The position numbers were made by a program, and so were the translations under genes. Under the pieces are notes generated by a model. That model saw nothing but the letters and a program-made list of their open reading frames with translations, was not told the origin of the DNA and made no database searches. DNA of 64,000 nt from Roseobacter weihaiensis (GTDB lineage: Bacteria; Pseudomonadota; Alphaproteobacteria; Rhodobacterales; Rhodobacteraceae), in assembly GCF_020622345.1 (NCBI RefSeq), contig NZ_JACNMO010000002.1, positions 1 through 64,000 on the forward strand, given 5' to 3'. Positions 53,830 through 62,890 of this stretch are shown here, in pieces (the stretch's first letter is position 1; the number at the start of each line of letters is the position of its first letter).

Positions 53830-55118
53830 ACGAACTTCTGCTGCTCAGCCTGACGTTTACAGTGCTGACGCTGATCGGGATGCCGCTTTTCGGGGCGGTG
53901 GGGTTGACCACGATCCTAGCGCTTTTCATGATCGACATCCCCTACACGCTGATGGCGCAAACGGGATATACCAGCCTGACACCCTTTCCGCTTCTGACGA
54001 TCCCGCTTTTTGTGTTGGCCGGTCGGCTGATGGAGGTGGGCGGCATGGCCGAACGGCTGATCTCTGTCGCGACCAGTCTGGTGGGGGCCTACAAGGGCTC
54101 ACTGGGGCTGGTGACCTGCTTTGCCTGCATGCTCTTTGCAGCTCTCAGCGGATCGGGGCCCGCCACCACGGCGGCCATCGGGTCGGTGACCATTCCGGCG
54201 ATGAAAAAAGACGGCTACGACGTGCCCTTCGCGGCCTCCATCGCGGCCTCGGCGGGGGCCTTGGGCAGTCTCATTCCGCCTTCCAACCTGATGATCATCT
54301 ACGGTCTGGTCTCGGAAACCTCGATCCCGCGGTTGTTTCTGGCGGGCGTGCTGCCGGGGCTGATCATCACCCTTTTGTTGATGGGCACCACCTATATCAT
54401 TGCCGCCAAGCGCGGATACGGCGGCACCGGGGACCCCTTCACCTGGGCGCCGTTTCGACGCGCGGCCTGGGATGGTAAATGGGCCATCGGTGCCCCGGTC
54501 CTGATCTTGGGTGGCATCTACGGCGGTGCCTTCACTCCCACCGAGGCGGCGGCGGTCGCGGTCTTCTATGCACTCTTCATCGGGCTTTTCGTCTACCGCA
54601 AGCTGACGCTGCGCAAGATCATTGAAAGCCTGCGGTTTACCGCGCTGATGACCGGTCTTTTGATCCTGTTGACCCCGACGCTTGCCTTTGGCCAGCTCTC
54701 GGCCTTCTACGACATCCCGGCCGCAGTGGAGGCGGGCATCACCTCGATCACCACCAATGTCTTTGTCGTGCTGCTGCTGATCGGGATTTTCTACATCATC
54801 ATCGGCACCTTCATGGAAAGCCTCGCACAGATCATCCTCTTTACAGCCGTGTTCCTGCCGCTGGTCACCAGCCTCGGGGTCGATCCGGTGATGTTCGGCG
54901 TCTTTACCGTCATCACCTGTGAGATCGGCTTTCTGACGCCCCCTCTGGGCGGCAACCTGAATGTGGCCTCGCGCATCTCGGGCATCACCATCGAGCAGAT
55001 TTCGGTCGCGGTGCTGCCCTTCATTCTTGCTTACATCGTGGGGATGATCATCCTGATCCTGTTCCCCGATCTTGCCACCTTCCTGCCGGATCTCGTCTTT
55101 GGCGAAGCCCGGTTCTGA
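53826..55118 (+). CDS. dctM: TRAP transporter large membrane subunit DctM
   Basis: A 430-residue permease with about twelve helices using a sodium gradient. Signature sequence: LTPFPLLTIPLFVLAGRLMEVGGMAERLI, AALSGSGPATTAAIGSVTIPAMKKDGYD and the C-terminal LGVDPVMFGVFTVITCEIGFLTPPLGGNL. Complete. The DctM-DctQ pair is coupled by the ATGA overlap. Confidence 0.95.
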   Translation: MNELLLLSLTFTVLTLIGMPLFGAVGLTTILALFMIDIPYTLMAQTGYTSLTPFPLLTIPLFVLAGRLMEVGGMAERLISVATSLVGAYKGSLGLVTCFACMLFAALSGSGPATTAAIGSVTIPAMKKDGYDVPFAASIAASAGALGSLIPPSNLMIIYGLVSETSIPRLFLAGVLPGLIITLLLMGTTYIIAAKRGYGGTGDPFTWAPFRRAAWDGKWAIGAPVLILGGIYGGAFTPTEAAAVAVFYALFIGLFVYRKLTLRKIIESLRFTALMTGLLILLTPTLAFGQLSAFYDIPAAVEAGITSITTNVFVVLLLIGIFYIIIGTFMESLAQIILFTAVFLPLVTSLGVDPVMFGVFTVITCEIGFLTPPLGGNLNVASRISGITIEQISVAVLPFILAYIVGMIILILFPDLATFLPDLVFGEARF

Positions 55119-55136
55119 CCGAAAAGGAGTGACACA

Positions 55137-56726
55137 ATGCTGGATGTTCTGATCAAGGGCGGAGAGGTCTATGACGGCACCGGCGCGCCAACCCGTCAGG
55201 CGGATGTTGCGGTCAGGGACGGTCGGATCGTTGAGATCGGGCAGCTGAGCGCCGAGGCTGAGACGGTGCTTGATGCCGCCGGTCTTGCGGTCTCACCCGG
55301 GTTTGTCGATTTGCACACCCATTCCGATTTCACGCTGGCCGCCAATGGGCGCGCCGAAAGCCAGGTGCATCAGGGCGTGACAACCGAAGTGGTGGGCCAA
55401 TGCGGCGTCTCCTGTGCGCCTGCGCGCTCCATCGCGGATGTGGAGTTGATGTCACCGGGGTTCACCGAGGACGCGGTGGAGATTGACTGGTCCAGCTTTG
55501 GCGAATATCTCGACCATCTCGACAAGATGCCGCTGGGGGTCAATGTGGCGGCCTTTGTCGGGCATGGCACGCTGCACCGCTTTGTGTTGGGCGACGCGCT
55601 GCGCCCGGCCAACGAGGACGAGATGGACGAGATGGTCAAGCTGCTGGAGGAGAGCATCGAAGGCGGCGCTTACGGGTTCTCTACCGGGCTGGAATACTGG
55701 CCCGGCAGCTTGGCCAGCCCCGACCAGCTTGCCGATCTGGCCAAGATCGCGGCCCGGTATGACGTGCTCTACGCCACCCATGTGCGCAATCGGGACCTCT
55801 TTTACGACATGGGGTTCGGAGAGGCGATCTCCACCGCGCGGGCGGCGGGCGCGCGGCTTCAGATCAGCCACATCCAGCCCAAATATGGCGCGCCCGATCA
55901 CGCCATGCAGCACTCCATCGACATGTGTCGGCAGGCGCAGTCGCATGGCGTGGACGTGGCCTTTGATGTGATCCCGCATGACTGGTCGCATACGCGCGTG
56001 CTGGCGATCCTGCCGCAATGGGCGCAGGAGGGGGGCGTCGAGGCGGTGAAAAAGCGGCTCAAGGACCCGGCCACGCGCGAAAAGATCAAACGCAACCCGC
56101 GTCCCATGTGGCGGCTGGTCAGCGCAGGCCAATGGGACAAGATCATCCTGATGCAGGCCGAGGTGAACGCCGATCTGGTGGGCATGACCTTTGCCGAGAT
56201 CGGGCGCATGCGCAACGCAAACCCCTATGATGCAGCACTGGACATGCTGCTGGAGGAAGACGAACAGATGAACCACATGATGTGGACGTCGCAGTCGTTC
56301 TCGGACGAAGACATCCAACTGGCGCTGGAGCAGCCCGAATGCGCTGTGATCTCCGACACGTTGGCGCTGGCGCCTTATGGCTGTCTCAAACACCATATCG
56401 GGTCGCTTTCGGGATATGGCTGGGCGGCAAGGTTCCTGGCGCATTACGTGCGCGACAAGCGGGTGATGTCCCTGGAAGAGGGCGTGCGGCGGCTGACCGC
56501 ACTGCCGGCGGCACGGCTCGGGGTGCGCGACCGCGGCGTGCTTGAAACGGGCCGCTTTGCCGATATCACCGTTTTCGACGCCTCCGAGATCAAAAGCCAT
56601 ACGACCGTCGAGACGCCGCGCAAATACGCCACCGGGATCGCACATGTGCTGGTCAACGGGCAGATCGCGATGCGCGACGGCACCCGGACCGAGATCGATT
56701 CTGGCCGCGTTTTGCGCTCTTCCTGA
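55137..56726 (+). CDS. D-aminoacylase / N-acyl-D-amino-acid deacylase
   Basis: A 529-residue amidohydrolase-superfamily enzyme. The HxH metal site is in FVDLHTHSDFTL. The loop with the metal-bridging Cys typical of D-aminoacylases is GVTTEVVGQCGVSCAPA. The rest has LEYWPGSLASPDQLADLAKIAARYDVLYATHVRNRD and ARLQISHIQPK (later His ligands). The C-terminal beta sandwich ends GRFADITVFDASEIKSH. It would hydrolyse N-acyl-D-amino acids or related amides. It is 18 bases after dctM with a good RBS (AAAGGAG), the last gene of the operon. Dihydropyrimidinase-like or N-acyl-glutamate activities are alternatives. Confidence 0.88.
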   Translation: MLDVLIKGGEVYDGTGAPTRQADVAVRDGRIVEIGQLSAEAETVLDAAGLAVSPGFVDLHTHSDFTLAANGRAESQVHQGVTTEVVGQCGVSCAPARSIADVELMSPGFTEDAVEIDWSSFGEYLDHLDKMPLGVNVAAFVGHGTLHRFVLGDALRPANEDEMDEMVKLLEESIEGGAYGFSTGLEYWPGSLASPDQLADLAKIAARYDVLYATHVRNRDLFYDMGFGEAISTARAAGARLQISHIQPKYGAPDHAMQHSIDMCRQAQSHGVDVAFDVIPHDWSHTRVLAILPQWAQEGGVEAVKKRLKDPATREKIKRNPRPMWRLVSAGQWDKIILMQAEVNADLVGMTFAEIGRMRNANPYDAALDMLLEEDEQMNHMMWTSQSFSDEDIQLALEQPECAVISDTLALAPYGCLKHHIGSLSGYGWAARFLAHYVRDKRVMSLEEGVRRLTALPAARLGVRDRGVLETGRFADITVFDASEIKSHTTVETPRKYATGIAHVLVNGQIAMRDGTRTEIDSGRVLRSS

Positions 56727-56909
56727 GGCGTCTCTGCCAACCCCGGACGCCGCCAATGGGTCCGCTTTGTCGGGCTGCATCGGCTGCCGGACCATTTCCA
56801 AGACATGCAAACGCCCGCTGCGTGGCACGCCGTTGCCGTGCGCGATGTGTTGCCGGTCCGAGCCCTTGCAAATCACCAAAGGCACACGTCACATATTCCT
56901 GATAATAAT

Positions 56910-56931
56910 TGTCGGATTGACATTTCCGACA
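56910..56931. promoter_or_regulatory. Inverted repeat upstream of hemP
   Basis: Perfect seven-base arms TGTCGGA and TCCGACA separated by TTGACATT, the spacer itself holding a TTGACA that could be a -35 element. It lies 210 bases before hemP in a 410-base gap after the D-aminoacylase. A second AT-rich site, ATGACAATTGTTGTAAC, occurs at 57025-57041. Either may be an iron-response operator; this is inference from position. Confidence 0.35.
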
Positions 56932-57142
56932 AAATCACTCAGCCTTTCCGCAGCCAGCCCACGATTCCAAGGCAAGCCGTAGAAATTGCCATATTCCGGA
57001 GAGGCCACATGACACCACACCGACATGACAATTGTTGTAACAGGATCGAAATGCTGTGCTGCGCTTTCGATCCGGGGATGCCGACACTTTGCGACCTTGA
57101 GTGGCTTATGGACCGCCTTGAGCATAGAGCGAGGAATGGATG

Positions 57143-57310
57143 ATGACGATGAGTGCCGTGACACAGTTGGATGAACCCTACGTGGACAAAGTGCCGGTTT
57201 ACGACGCGCGAGAGCTGACCCAGGATGGCGATCTGGCGCGGATCAAACTTTCCGATCAGGTCTATACCCTGCGGATCACACGCACCGGTAAGTTGATCCT
57301 GACGAAATGA
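57143..57310 (+). CDS. hemP: Hemin uptake protein HemP
   Basis: A 55-residue protein. The C-terminal core KLSDQVYTLRITRTGKLILTK, preceded by YDARELTQDGDLARI, is the HemP signature. HemP regulates or supports heme uptake in proteobacteria. The start at 57143 is preceded by AGGA with seven bases of spacing; ATG 57140 is also possible. It heads the iron gene cluster; its stop overlaps the start of the next gene (ATGA). Confidence 0.9.
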   Translation: MTMSAVTQLDEPYVDKVPVYDARELTQDGDLARIKLSDQVYTLRITRTGKLILTK

Positions 57311-57780
57311 CCGGAACGGCGCAAAACCGCGGTGGTGCACCGGTGGGATATATAACCGAGCTTGGCCCGGTCGAGGCGGGGGCTGTACTCTATCTGCGGC
57401 TCTGGTGCGACGGACCCGGTGCGCAAAAGCAAGTGTGGAATGACTTTGCGACTGCTCTTGGCCCGCGGCGGGGCCGCAAGGCTCTAAAGTCCTTTGAATC
57501 GCTCTGTGACCTCTGCGTGCGCCACGGGCGCCGCCCGTTGATGCGGCATCATGTGAGCTGCAAATGTCTGGGCGCTGACGAAAGCTGTTTTGCCAATTTC
57601 GTAGGCTACGCCAGCGATGGCGACCGCGAAGATGCGTTCTTGATTGCCACGACCATTGTGCGACCGGACGTGGCAGCGCTGTTGGTCAATTTCGCGCGGG
57701 ATTTCGGGATGGCGCTGAAGTGCATGTCCCTCCGGGCCGACGACCAAAGCCCGCAACCACAAGATAAAACACTACATTAG
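57307..57780 (+). CDS. Cys-rich protein of unknown function in iron operon
   Basis: A 157-residue cytoplasmic protein, not a family I can name. Recognisable patterns: GAVLYLRLWCDGP, SFESLCDLCVRHGRRPLMRHH, then VSCKCLGADESCFANFVGYA. At least six Cys, some in CDLC and CKC arrangements, suggest metal or iron-sulfur binding. The ATGA overlap with hemP shows translational coupling and thus an iron-related role. It is followed 18 bases later by the imelysin gene. I recall such a gene beside hemP in other Rhodobacterales. Confidence 0.72.
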   Translation: MTGTAQNRGGAPVGYITELGPVEAGAVLYLRLWCDGPGAQKQVWNDFATALGPRRGRKALKSFESLCDLCVRHGRRPLMRHHVSCKCLGADESCFANFVGYASDGDREDAFLIATTIVRPDVAALLVNFARDFGMALKCMSLRADDQSPQPQDKTLH

Positions 57781-57798
57781 ACAAAGGACAGTGTAAGA

Positions 57799-59076
57799 AT
57801 GAAACCCTTTACCCTAGCAACGAGTGCCCTGGCTCTCAGCCTTGGACTTGGCACCGCAGCGATTGCCGATGGCGATGTCACCAAAGTTTCGGTGCTCGAT
57901 AATTACGCAGATATTGCAGAGGCTGGATTTACCGACAGCCTGGTCATGGCCCAGCGGCTGCAGAGAGCGGTGAATACCCTGATCGAGGCCCCTTCGGCAG
58001 AGGCGCTGCAGACGGCCAAGGAGGCGTGGCTGGCGGCGCGTGTGCCCTATCAGCAGACCGAGGTCTACCGCTTTGGCAATGCGATCGTCGATGACTGGGA
58101 AGGCAAGGTCAACGCCTGGCCGTTGGACGAAGGGCTGATCGATTATGTTGATGCAGGCTACGGCGGCCCGTCCGATGAAAATGATTTTGCGGTGCTGAAC
58201 GTGATTGCCAATTCCAGTTTTACACTGTCCGGTGAGACGATTGATGCCGCTACGATCACGCCTGCTTTGCTGGAAGAAACCCTGCATGAGGCCGATGGCG
58301 TCGAAGCCAATGTGGCAACCGGCTATCATGCCATTGAATTCCTGCTCTGGGGGCAGGATCTCAATGGCCATGGCGCGGGGGCAGGCAACCGGCCCTGGAC
58401 GGATTATGCTGCAGGGGAGGCCTGTACCAATGGGAACTGTGATCGCCGGGCGGAATACCTGAAAGCCGCGACCGATCTGCTGGTGTCCGATCTTGAATGG
58501 ATGGCCGCGCAATGGGCCGAGGGCGGCGACGCCCGGACCACCGTGATGGCCGATGAGGATGCCGGGATCATTGCAATGCTGACCGGGATGGGCTCGCTCT
58601 CTTACGGGGAGCAGGCCGGGGAGCGCATGCGCCTTGGTCTGATGCTGAACGACCCCGAAGAGGAGCATGACTGCTTTGCCGACAACACGCACAACAGCCA
58701 CTACTATGACGGGCTGGGCATTCAGAACGTCTATCTGGGTGAATATATGCGCGTGGATGGGTCGCTTGTGACCGGACCTTCGCTGTCGGATCTGGTGGCG
58801 GCCACGGATGCGGATCTCGATGCCGAGATGCAGAGCAGGCTCTCCGCCACGATGATGGCGCTGGGGCGTATTAAGACGGCAGCGGAAGCAGGCTTTGCCT
58901 ATGACATGATGCTCGAGCGCGGCAATGCGGCGGGTGAGGCACTGATCATGGGGGGCGTCAACGGTCTGGTGGAACAGACACGGTCCATCGAACGGGTCGT
59001 TGCGACATTGGGGGTCGAGGCAATTGACTTCGAAGGGTCCGACAGCCTCGATGACCCGGACGCTGTTTTCCAATAA
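57799..59076 (+). CDS. Imelysin-family iron-regulated periplasmic protein
   Basis: A 425-residue exported protein with a signal peptide (LATSALALSLGLGTAAIA). Imelysin (IrpA/EfeO-like M75) domain over the rest: AWLAARVPYQQTEVYRFGNAIVDDWEGKVNAWPLDEGLIDYV, and the GxHxxE motif in TGYHAIEFLLWGQDLNG. These proteins take part in iron uptake rather than proteolysis. Cys pair near ACTNGNCDR. The RBS is AAAGGA. It is followed by the di-heme oxidoreductase 131 bases later. Confidence 0.9.
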   Translation: MKPFTLATSALALSLGLGTAAIADGDVTKVSVLDNYADIAEAGFTDSLVMAQRLQRAVNTLIEAPSAEALQTAKEAWLAARVPYQQTEVYRFGNAIVDDWEGKVNAWPLDEGLIDYVDAGYGGPSDENDFAVLNVIANSSFTLSGETIDAATITPALLEETLHEADGVEANVATGYHAIEFLLWGQDLNGHGAGAGNRPWTDYAAGEACTNGNCDRRAEYLKAATDLLVSDLEWMAAQWAEGGDARTTVMADEDAGIIAMLTGMGSLSYGEQAGERMRLGLMLNDPEEEHDCFADNTHNSHYYDGLGIQNVYLGEYMRVDGSLVTGPSLSDLVAATDADLDAEMQSRLSATMMALGRIKTAAEAGFAYDMMLERGNAAGEALIMGGVNGLVEQTRSIERVVATLGVEAIDFEGSDSLDDPDAVFQ

Positions 59077-59207
59077 AGCCGGGACGGGCGGGGCGTTTGA
59101 CGCCTCGTCCCCTGCTGCGCTGCGCGACCCAAAGGGTCGCAGGCAGGTGGATCGACTTTCCGTCGTGGTCGAGCGTAGCCTTTCAGAAAAGTCAAAAGAG
59201 AACCAGG

Positions 59208-60719
59208 ATGCGGCCCCTACTATATCTTATGTTGCTCTGCGGGCTCGGAACCGCTCAGGCCCAGACCTTGCAGGACGTGCATCTGAACGTCATTCCGCGC
59301 ACCGATGCGGAAATCGAGCGGATCAACCGCGTTTTGCAGCCCGCCACGGATTTCAGCGCGCCACAGCGCTTTGAAGAGCTTTCAGCCGGGGCCGCGACCG
59401 TGCGCGTCACACCGGATAACAATGCGTTTTCGCTGCCCTCGGGCAATATCTCCTTTGAGGACGAGTTGGAGTTCAAGGTCGGCAACGGGCTTTTCAAAAA
59501 GCTCTGGGTGTCGTCGCCGTCCTCCACGCTGGCCTCTGACGGGCTGGGGCCGCTTTACAATGCGCGTTCCTGTCAGCGCTGCCATGTCAAGGACGGGCGT
59601 GGGCATCCGCCCGAGGGGCGGCAGGACAATGCCATCTCGATGTTTCTGCGGGTGTCCGTGCCTGGCACCCCGAGCGAGGCTATGGCCGAGATCGAAGGCT
59701 ATATCGCAACGGCACCCGAGCCGACCTATGGCGAGCAGTTGCAGGATTTCAGCCTGGCCGGTCACCCGGCGGAGTACCGGCTCGAGATCGCATATGAAGA
59801 AATCGAAGTGCCGCTTTCGGGGGGCGAGGTCGCGTTTCTGCGCGCGCCCACCTACCGGGCGGCGGATCTGGGCTATGGCCCCTTGCACCCCGAGGCCATG
59901 CTGAGCCCGCGTGTGGCGCCGCAGATGATCGGCCTTGGGCTGCTCGAAGCGATCCCGGCGGCCGATATTCTGGCCAAGGCAGACCCGGAGGATGCCGATG
60001 GCGACGGCATTTCCGGACGCGCCAATATTGTCTGGTCGGTGGAGTTCGACCAGCCCATGCTCGGTCGCTTTGGCCTCAAGGCCGGTGCGCCCACGGTCCG
60101 GCACCAGTCTGCGGGCGCCTTCGCGGGTGACATCGGCATTTCCAACCCGCTCTTTCCGGAGCCCTGGGGCGAATGTACCGAAGCGCAGGCAGACTGCCGC
60201 GCGGCCCCTCATGGCGATCAGGATGTGCGCGGGCTGGAGGTGGACGACATTGGCCTTGATCTCGTGACTTTCTACAGCCGCAACCTTGGCGTGCCAGCGC
60301 GCCGGGATGTCGATGACCCGCAGGTCCTGCGCGGCAAGGAGATCTTCAACACCACGGGCTGCATTGCTTGCCATACGCCATCGCATGTGACCCACCGGCT
60401 TGCCGACCGGCCCGAACAGAGCTTTCAGCTGATCTGGCCCTACACGGATATGTTGTTGCACGACATGGGCCCCGGCCTTGCGGACAACCGGCCCGAAGCG
60501 CGTGCGACCGGCCGCGAATGGCGCACGCCGCCGCTCTGGGGGATCGGACTGACCGAACAGGTCTCGGGCCATACCTATTTTCTGCATGACGGACGGGCGC
60601 GATCCTTGCTCGAGGCGGTGCTGTGGCACGGCGGGGAGGCCCAGAGCCACCGTGACGCGGTGATCGAGATGGACCCCTCAGATCGCGCCGCTCTCATTCG
60701 TTTTTTGGAAAGCCTCTGA
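59208..60719 (+). CDS. Di-heme c-type oxidoreductase (DUF1111/thiol oxidoreductase)
   Basis: A 503-residue exported protein with a signal peptide (LLYLMLLCGLGTAQA). It has two c-type heme sites, SCQRCHVKDGRGH at about residues 120-132 and CIACHTPSHVTH in the C-terminal part. Other family motifs: LGPLYNARSCQRC, GLGLLEAIPAADILAKADPEDADGDG (possible Ca-binding) and GREWRTPPLWGIGLTEQVSGH, then YFLHDGRARSLLEAVLWHGGEA. This is the DiHem/DUF1111 family often paired with imelysins (IrpB). It probably oxidises or reduces iron outside the membrane. ATG 59208 follows CCAGG; the longer frame upstream has no homology. Confidence 0.9.
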   Translation: MRPLLYLMLLCGLGTAQAQTLQDVHLNVIPRTDAEIERINRVLQPATDFSAPQRFEELSAGAATVRVTPDNNAFSLPSGNISFEDELEFKVGNGLFKKLWVSSPSSTLASDGLGPLYNARSCQRCHVKDGRGHPPEGRQDNAISMFLRVSVPGTPSEAMAEIEGYIATAPEPTYGEQLQDFSLAGHPAEYRLEIAYEEIEVPLSGGEVAFLRAPTYRAADLGYGPLHPEAMLSPRVAPQMIGLGLLEAIPAADILAKADPEDADGDGISGRANIVWSVEFDQPMLGRFGLKAGAPTVRHQSAGAFAGDIGISNPLFPEPWGECTEAQADCRAAPHGDQDVRGLEVDDIGLDLVTFYSRNLGVPARRDVDDPQVLRGKEIFNTTGCIACHTPSHVTHRLADRPEQSFQLIWPYTDMLLHDMGPGLADNRPEARATGREWRTPPLWGIGLTEQVSGHTYFLHDGRARSLLEAVLWHGGEAQSHRDAVIEMDPSDRAALIRFLESL

Positions 60720-60720
60720 T

Positions 60721-61713
60721 ATGCGCCACCTTCTCGTCACCGCTGCTTTCTGCCTGGCGTCAACCGCGGCGCAGGCGGTCGATATATCCGCTGCCGTCGA
60801 TGAGCACATCCTGCCGGGCTATGCGGGGCTGGCTGAAAAAAGCCGTCAGTTGCATGCGGCGGCTGAGGCCGAATGCCGTCCGGAGAGCCCGGCCCTGCTG
60901 GCCGCTTACGGCGAGGCGTTTGATGCCTGGGTCCGCATCAGCCACCTGCGCTTTGGCCCGTCCGAGCAGAACAACCGCGCCTTTGCGCTGGCGTTCTGGC
61001 CGGACCCGCGCGGGGCCACGCCCAAAGCGCTTGCCAGGTTGATGGCCGTGGGGCAAGGCAGTCTGGGGACGCTGGACACATTTCAGACGGTTTCCATCGC
61101 GGCGCGGGGCTTTTACGCCATGGAGTTTTTGCTGTTTGATGCGCAGTTCAGAGCCGCTGAAGACGCTGAGACCCGATGTGCGCTGGTACAGCTTTTGGCT
61201 GCAGACATTGCGGACACCTCCGCGGACATCCTCGCCGCGTGGCAGGACAGCTATGCCGATCTCATGCGCAATGCGGGCAGCAACGACATCTACCGGTCGG
61301 AGGCTGAGGCGGCGCAGCAGCTTTTCACCGCTGCCTCCACCGGGTTGGAGTTCACATCCCAGGTCCGGCTCGGGCGTCCGATGGGCAGCTTTGAGCGCCC
61401 CCGCCCGAACCGTGCCGAGGCACGCCGATCGGGCCGGTCTCTGCGACATGTGGTGTTGTCGCTTGAGGGGACGCGCGATTTGGTCGGGCATCTTTCGGAC
61501 GACGACGCACAGATCGATGCGGCCTTCGCCGCTGCGATCGCGCGGGCAGGGGTGCTGGACGATCCGGTTTTTGCCGGGGTGGCGGACATACAGGGCCGCC
61601 TGCGGGTCGAGGTGCTGCAACAATCCGTGGAAACGATCCGGCAAGTCATCGCACAGGACCTCGCACCGCGTCTGGGGATTGCCGCGGGCTTCAACGCGCT
61701 GGATGGCGATTGA
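60721..61713 (+). CDS. Second imelysin-family protein, altered motif
   Basis: A 330-residue exported protein with a signal peptide (HLLVTAAFCLASTAAQA). The imelysin domain begins SAAVDEHILPGYAGLAEKSRQL and continues with AFDAWVRISHLRFGPSEQNNRAFALAFWPDP. Where the first imelysin has GYHAIEF, this has GFYAMEF, so the His of GxHxxE is replaced by Tyr. This subfamily (IrpA-like) regularly follows the di-heme protein. It starts one base after that gene's stop, and its stop overlaps the next start (TGATG). Confidence 0.88.
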   Translation: MRHLLVTAAFCLASTAAQAVDISAAVDEHILPGYAGLAEKSRQLHAAAEAECRPESPALLAAYGEAFDAWVRISHLRFGPSEQNNRAFALAFWPDPRGATPKALARLMAVGQGSLGTLDTFQTVSIAARGFYAMEFLLFDAQFRAAEDAETRCALVQLLAADIADTSADILAAWQDSYADLMRNAGSNDIYRSEAEAAQQLFTAASTGLEFTSQVRLGRPMGSFERPRPNRAEARRSGRSLRHVVLSLEGTRDLVGHLSDDDAQIDAAFAAAIARAGVLDDPVFAGVADIQGRLRVEVLQQSVETIRQVIAQDLAPRLGIAAGFNALDGD

Positions 61714-62783
61714 TGGCGGGGCGGCGTCGCTTTCTCGCCGGGCTTATGGCGACAGGCCTCTGTCCGCAACTGACGTGGGCGGATGCAGGCAGCCCGCGCT
61801 ATCTGGCGGCAGCCCGCAAGCCATCAGGCCAATATGCGCTCTTTGGTCTGGATGCCTCCGGCGTCCGTGTGTTCGAGCTGGCCTTGCCGGACCGGGGGCA
61901 TGCCGCCGCGGCCCATCCCGCGCGCCCCGTGGCGGTCGCCTTTGCGCGCCGTCCGGGGACCTTTGCGGTGGTGATCGATTGTGCGCTGGGCCGAGAGATT
62001 GCGCGCCTCACCGCGCCGGAGGGGCATCACTTCAGCGGTCATGGCAGTTTTTCGGCAGCGGGCGATCTGCTGTTCACAGCCGAAAACGACTATGAGGCCG
62101 GGCGTGGTATGGTGGGCGTCTGGGACGCACGGCGCGGATACGCCCGCCTCGCAAGCTTTCCGTCGGGGGGCACGGGACCACATGATCTGCTCTGCCTGCC
62201 GGATGGCCGAACCCTGCTGGTGGCCAATGGCGGGATCGAAACCCATCCCGAGACAGGGCGCGCCAAGCTGAACCTGCCCAGCATGCGGCCCAACCTGAGC
62301 TATCTGACGCTGGAGGGCGCGCTTTTGGAACAGGTCGGCCCCCCGGCGGCCTGGCACAAGAACTCTCTGCGCCACCTGGCTGTGCGCGGGGATGGGCTGG
62401 TGGCGGTTGCGGCCCAATGGCAGGGCGATCTGGCGCAAACGCCGCCGTTGCTGGCCACGCACAGACGTGGCGCGGCGCTGCAGTTCCACAAGGCCGGCGA
62501 AACGCACGAGCGGGACATGCAAGGCTACGCAGGCAGCATCGCGTTTTCAGGCAGCGGCGACGCGATTGCGATAACCGGGCCACGCGGTGGGGTCGGGTTG
62601 ATCTTTTCCGCCAGCGGGCGGCTCGAAACGACAGTGCAGGAGCCTGACATCTGCGGTGTTGCGGCGGCTGCGGACGGGTTCGCCTTTACCTCCGGGCTCG
62701 GCTTATTTCGCGCGGGGCGACCTGCGCAGCCTGAAATCGTCCGCCACAGGGTTGCCTGGGACAACCACCTGATCCAAATCTGA
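61713..62783 (+). CDS. DUF1513 beta-propeller protein, Tat-exported
   Basis: A 356-residue protein with a twin-Arg-like leader (AGRRRFLAGLMATGL). DUF1513 sequence: HHFSGHGSFSAAGDLLFTAENDY, GVWDARRGY, GTGPHDLLCLPDGRTLLVANGGIETHPETGR and LNLPSMRPNLSYL, then AWHKNSLRHLAV. A seven-bladed propeller-like fold is expected. It regularly follows imelysin pairs in iron-regulated operons; function unknown. ATG 61713 shares its A with the preceding stop. Confidence 0.85.
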   Translation: MAGRRRFLAGLMATGLCPQLTWADAGSPRYLAAARKPSGQYALFGLDASGVRVFELALPDRGHAAAAHPARPVAVAFARRPGTFAVVIDCALGREIARLTAPEGHHFSGHGSFSAAGDLLFTAENDYEAGRGMVGVWDARRGYARLASFPSGGTGPHDLLCLPDGRTLLVANGGIETHPETGRAKLNLPSMRPNLSYLTLEGALLEQVGPPAAWHKNSLRHLAVRGDGLVAVAAQWQGDLAQTPPLLATHRRGAALQFHKAGETHERDMQGYAGSIAFSGSGDAIAITGPRGGVGLIFSASGRLETTVQEPDICGVAAAADGFAFTSGLGLFRAGRPAQPEIVRHRVAWDNHLIQI

Positions 62784-62890
62784 GCGAATTCATCCCCGGT
62801 GACCGCCGCACGTCAGCCAATGCCACACTCTCAGATTAATACGACGTTAAGAATTGTAAACTAGGACACCCCTTCCCAAAGGGGGAAATT

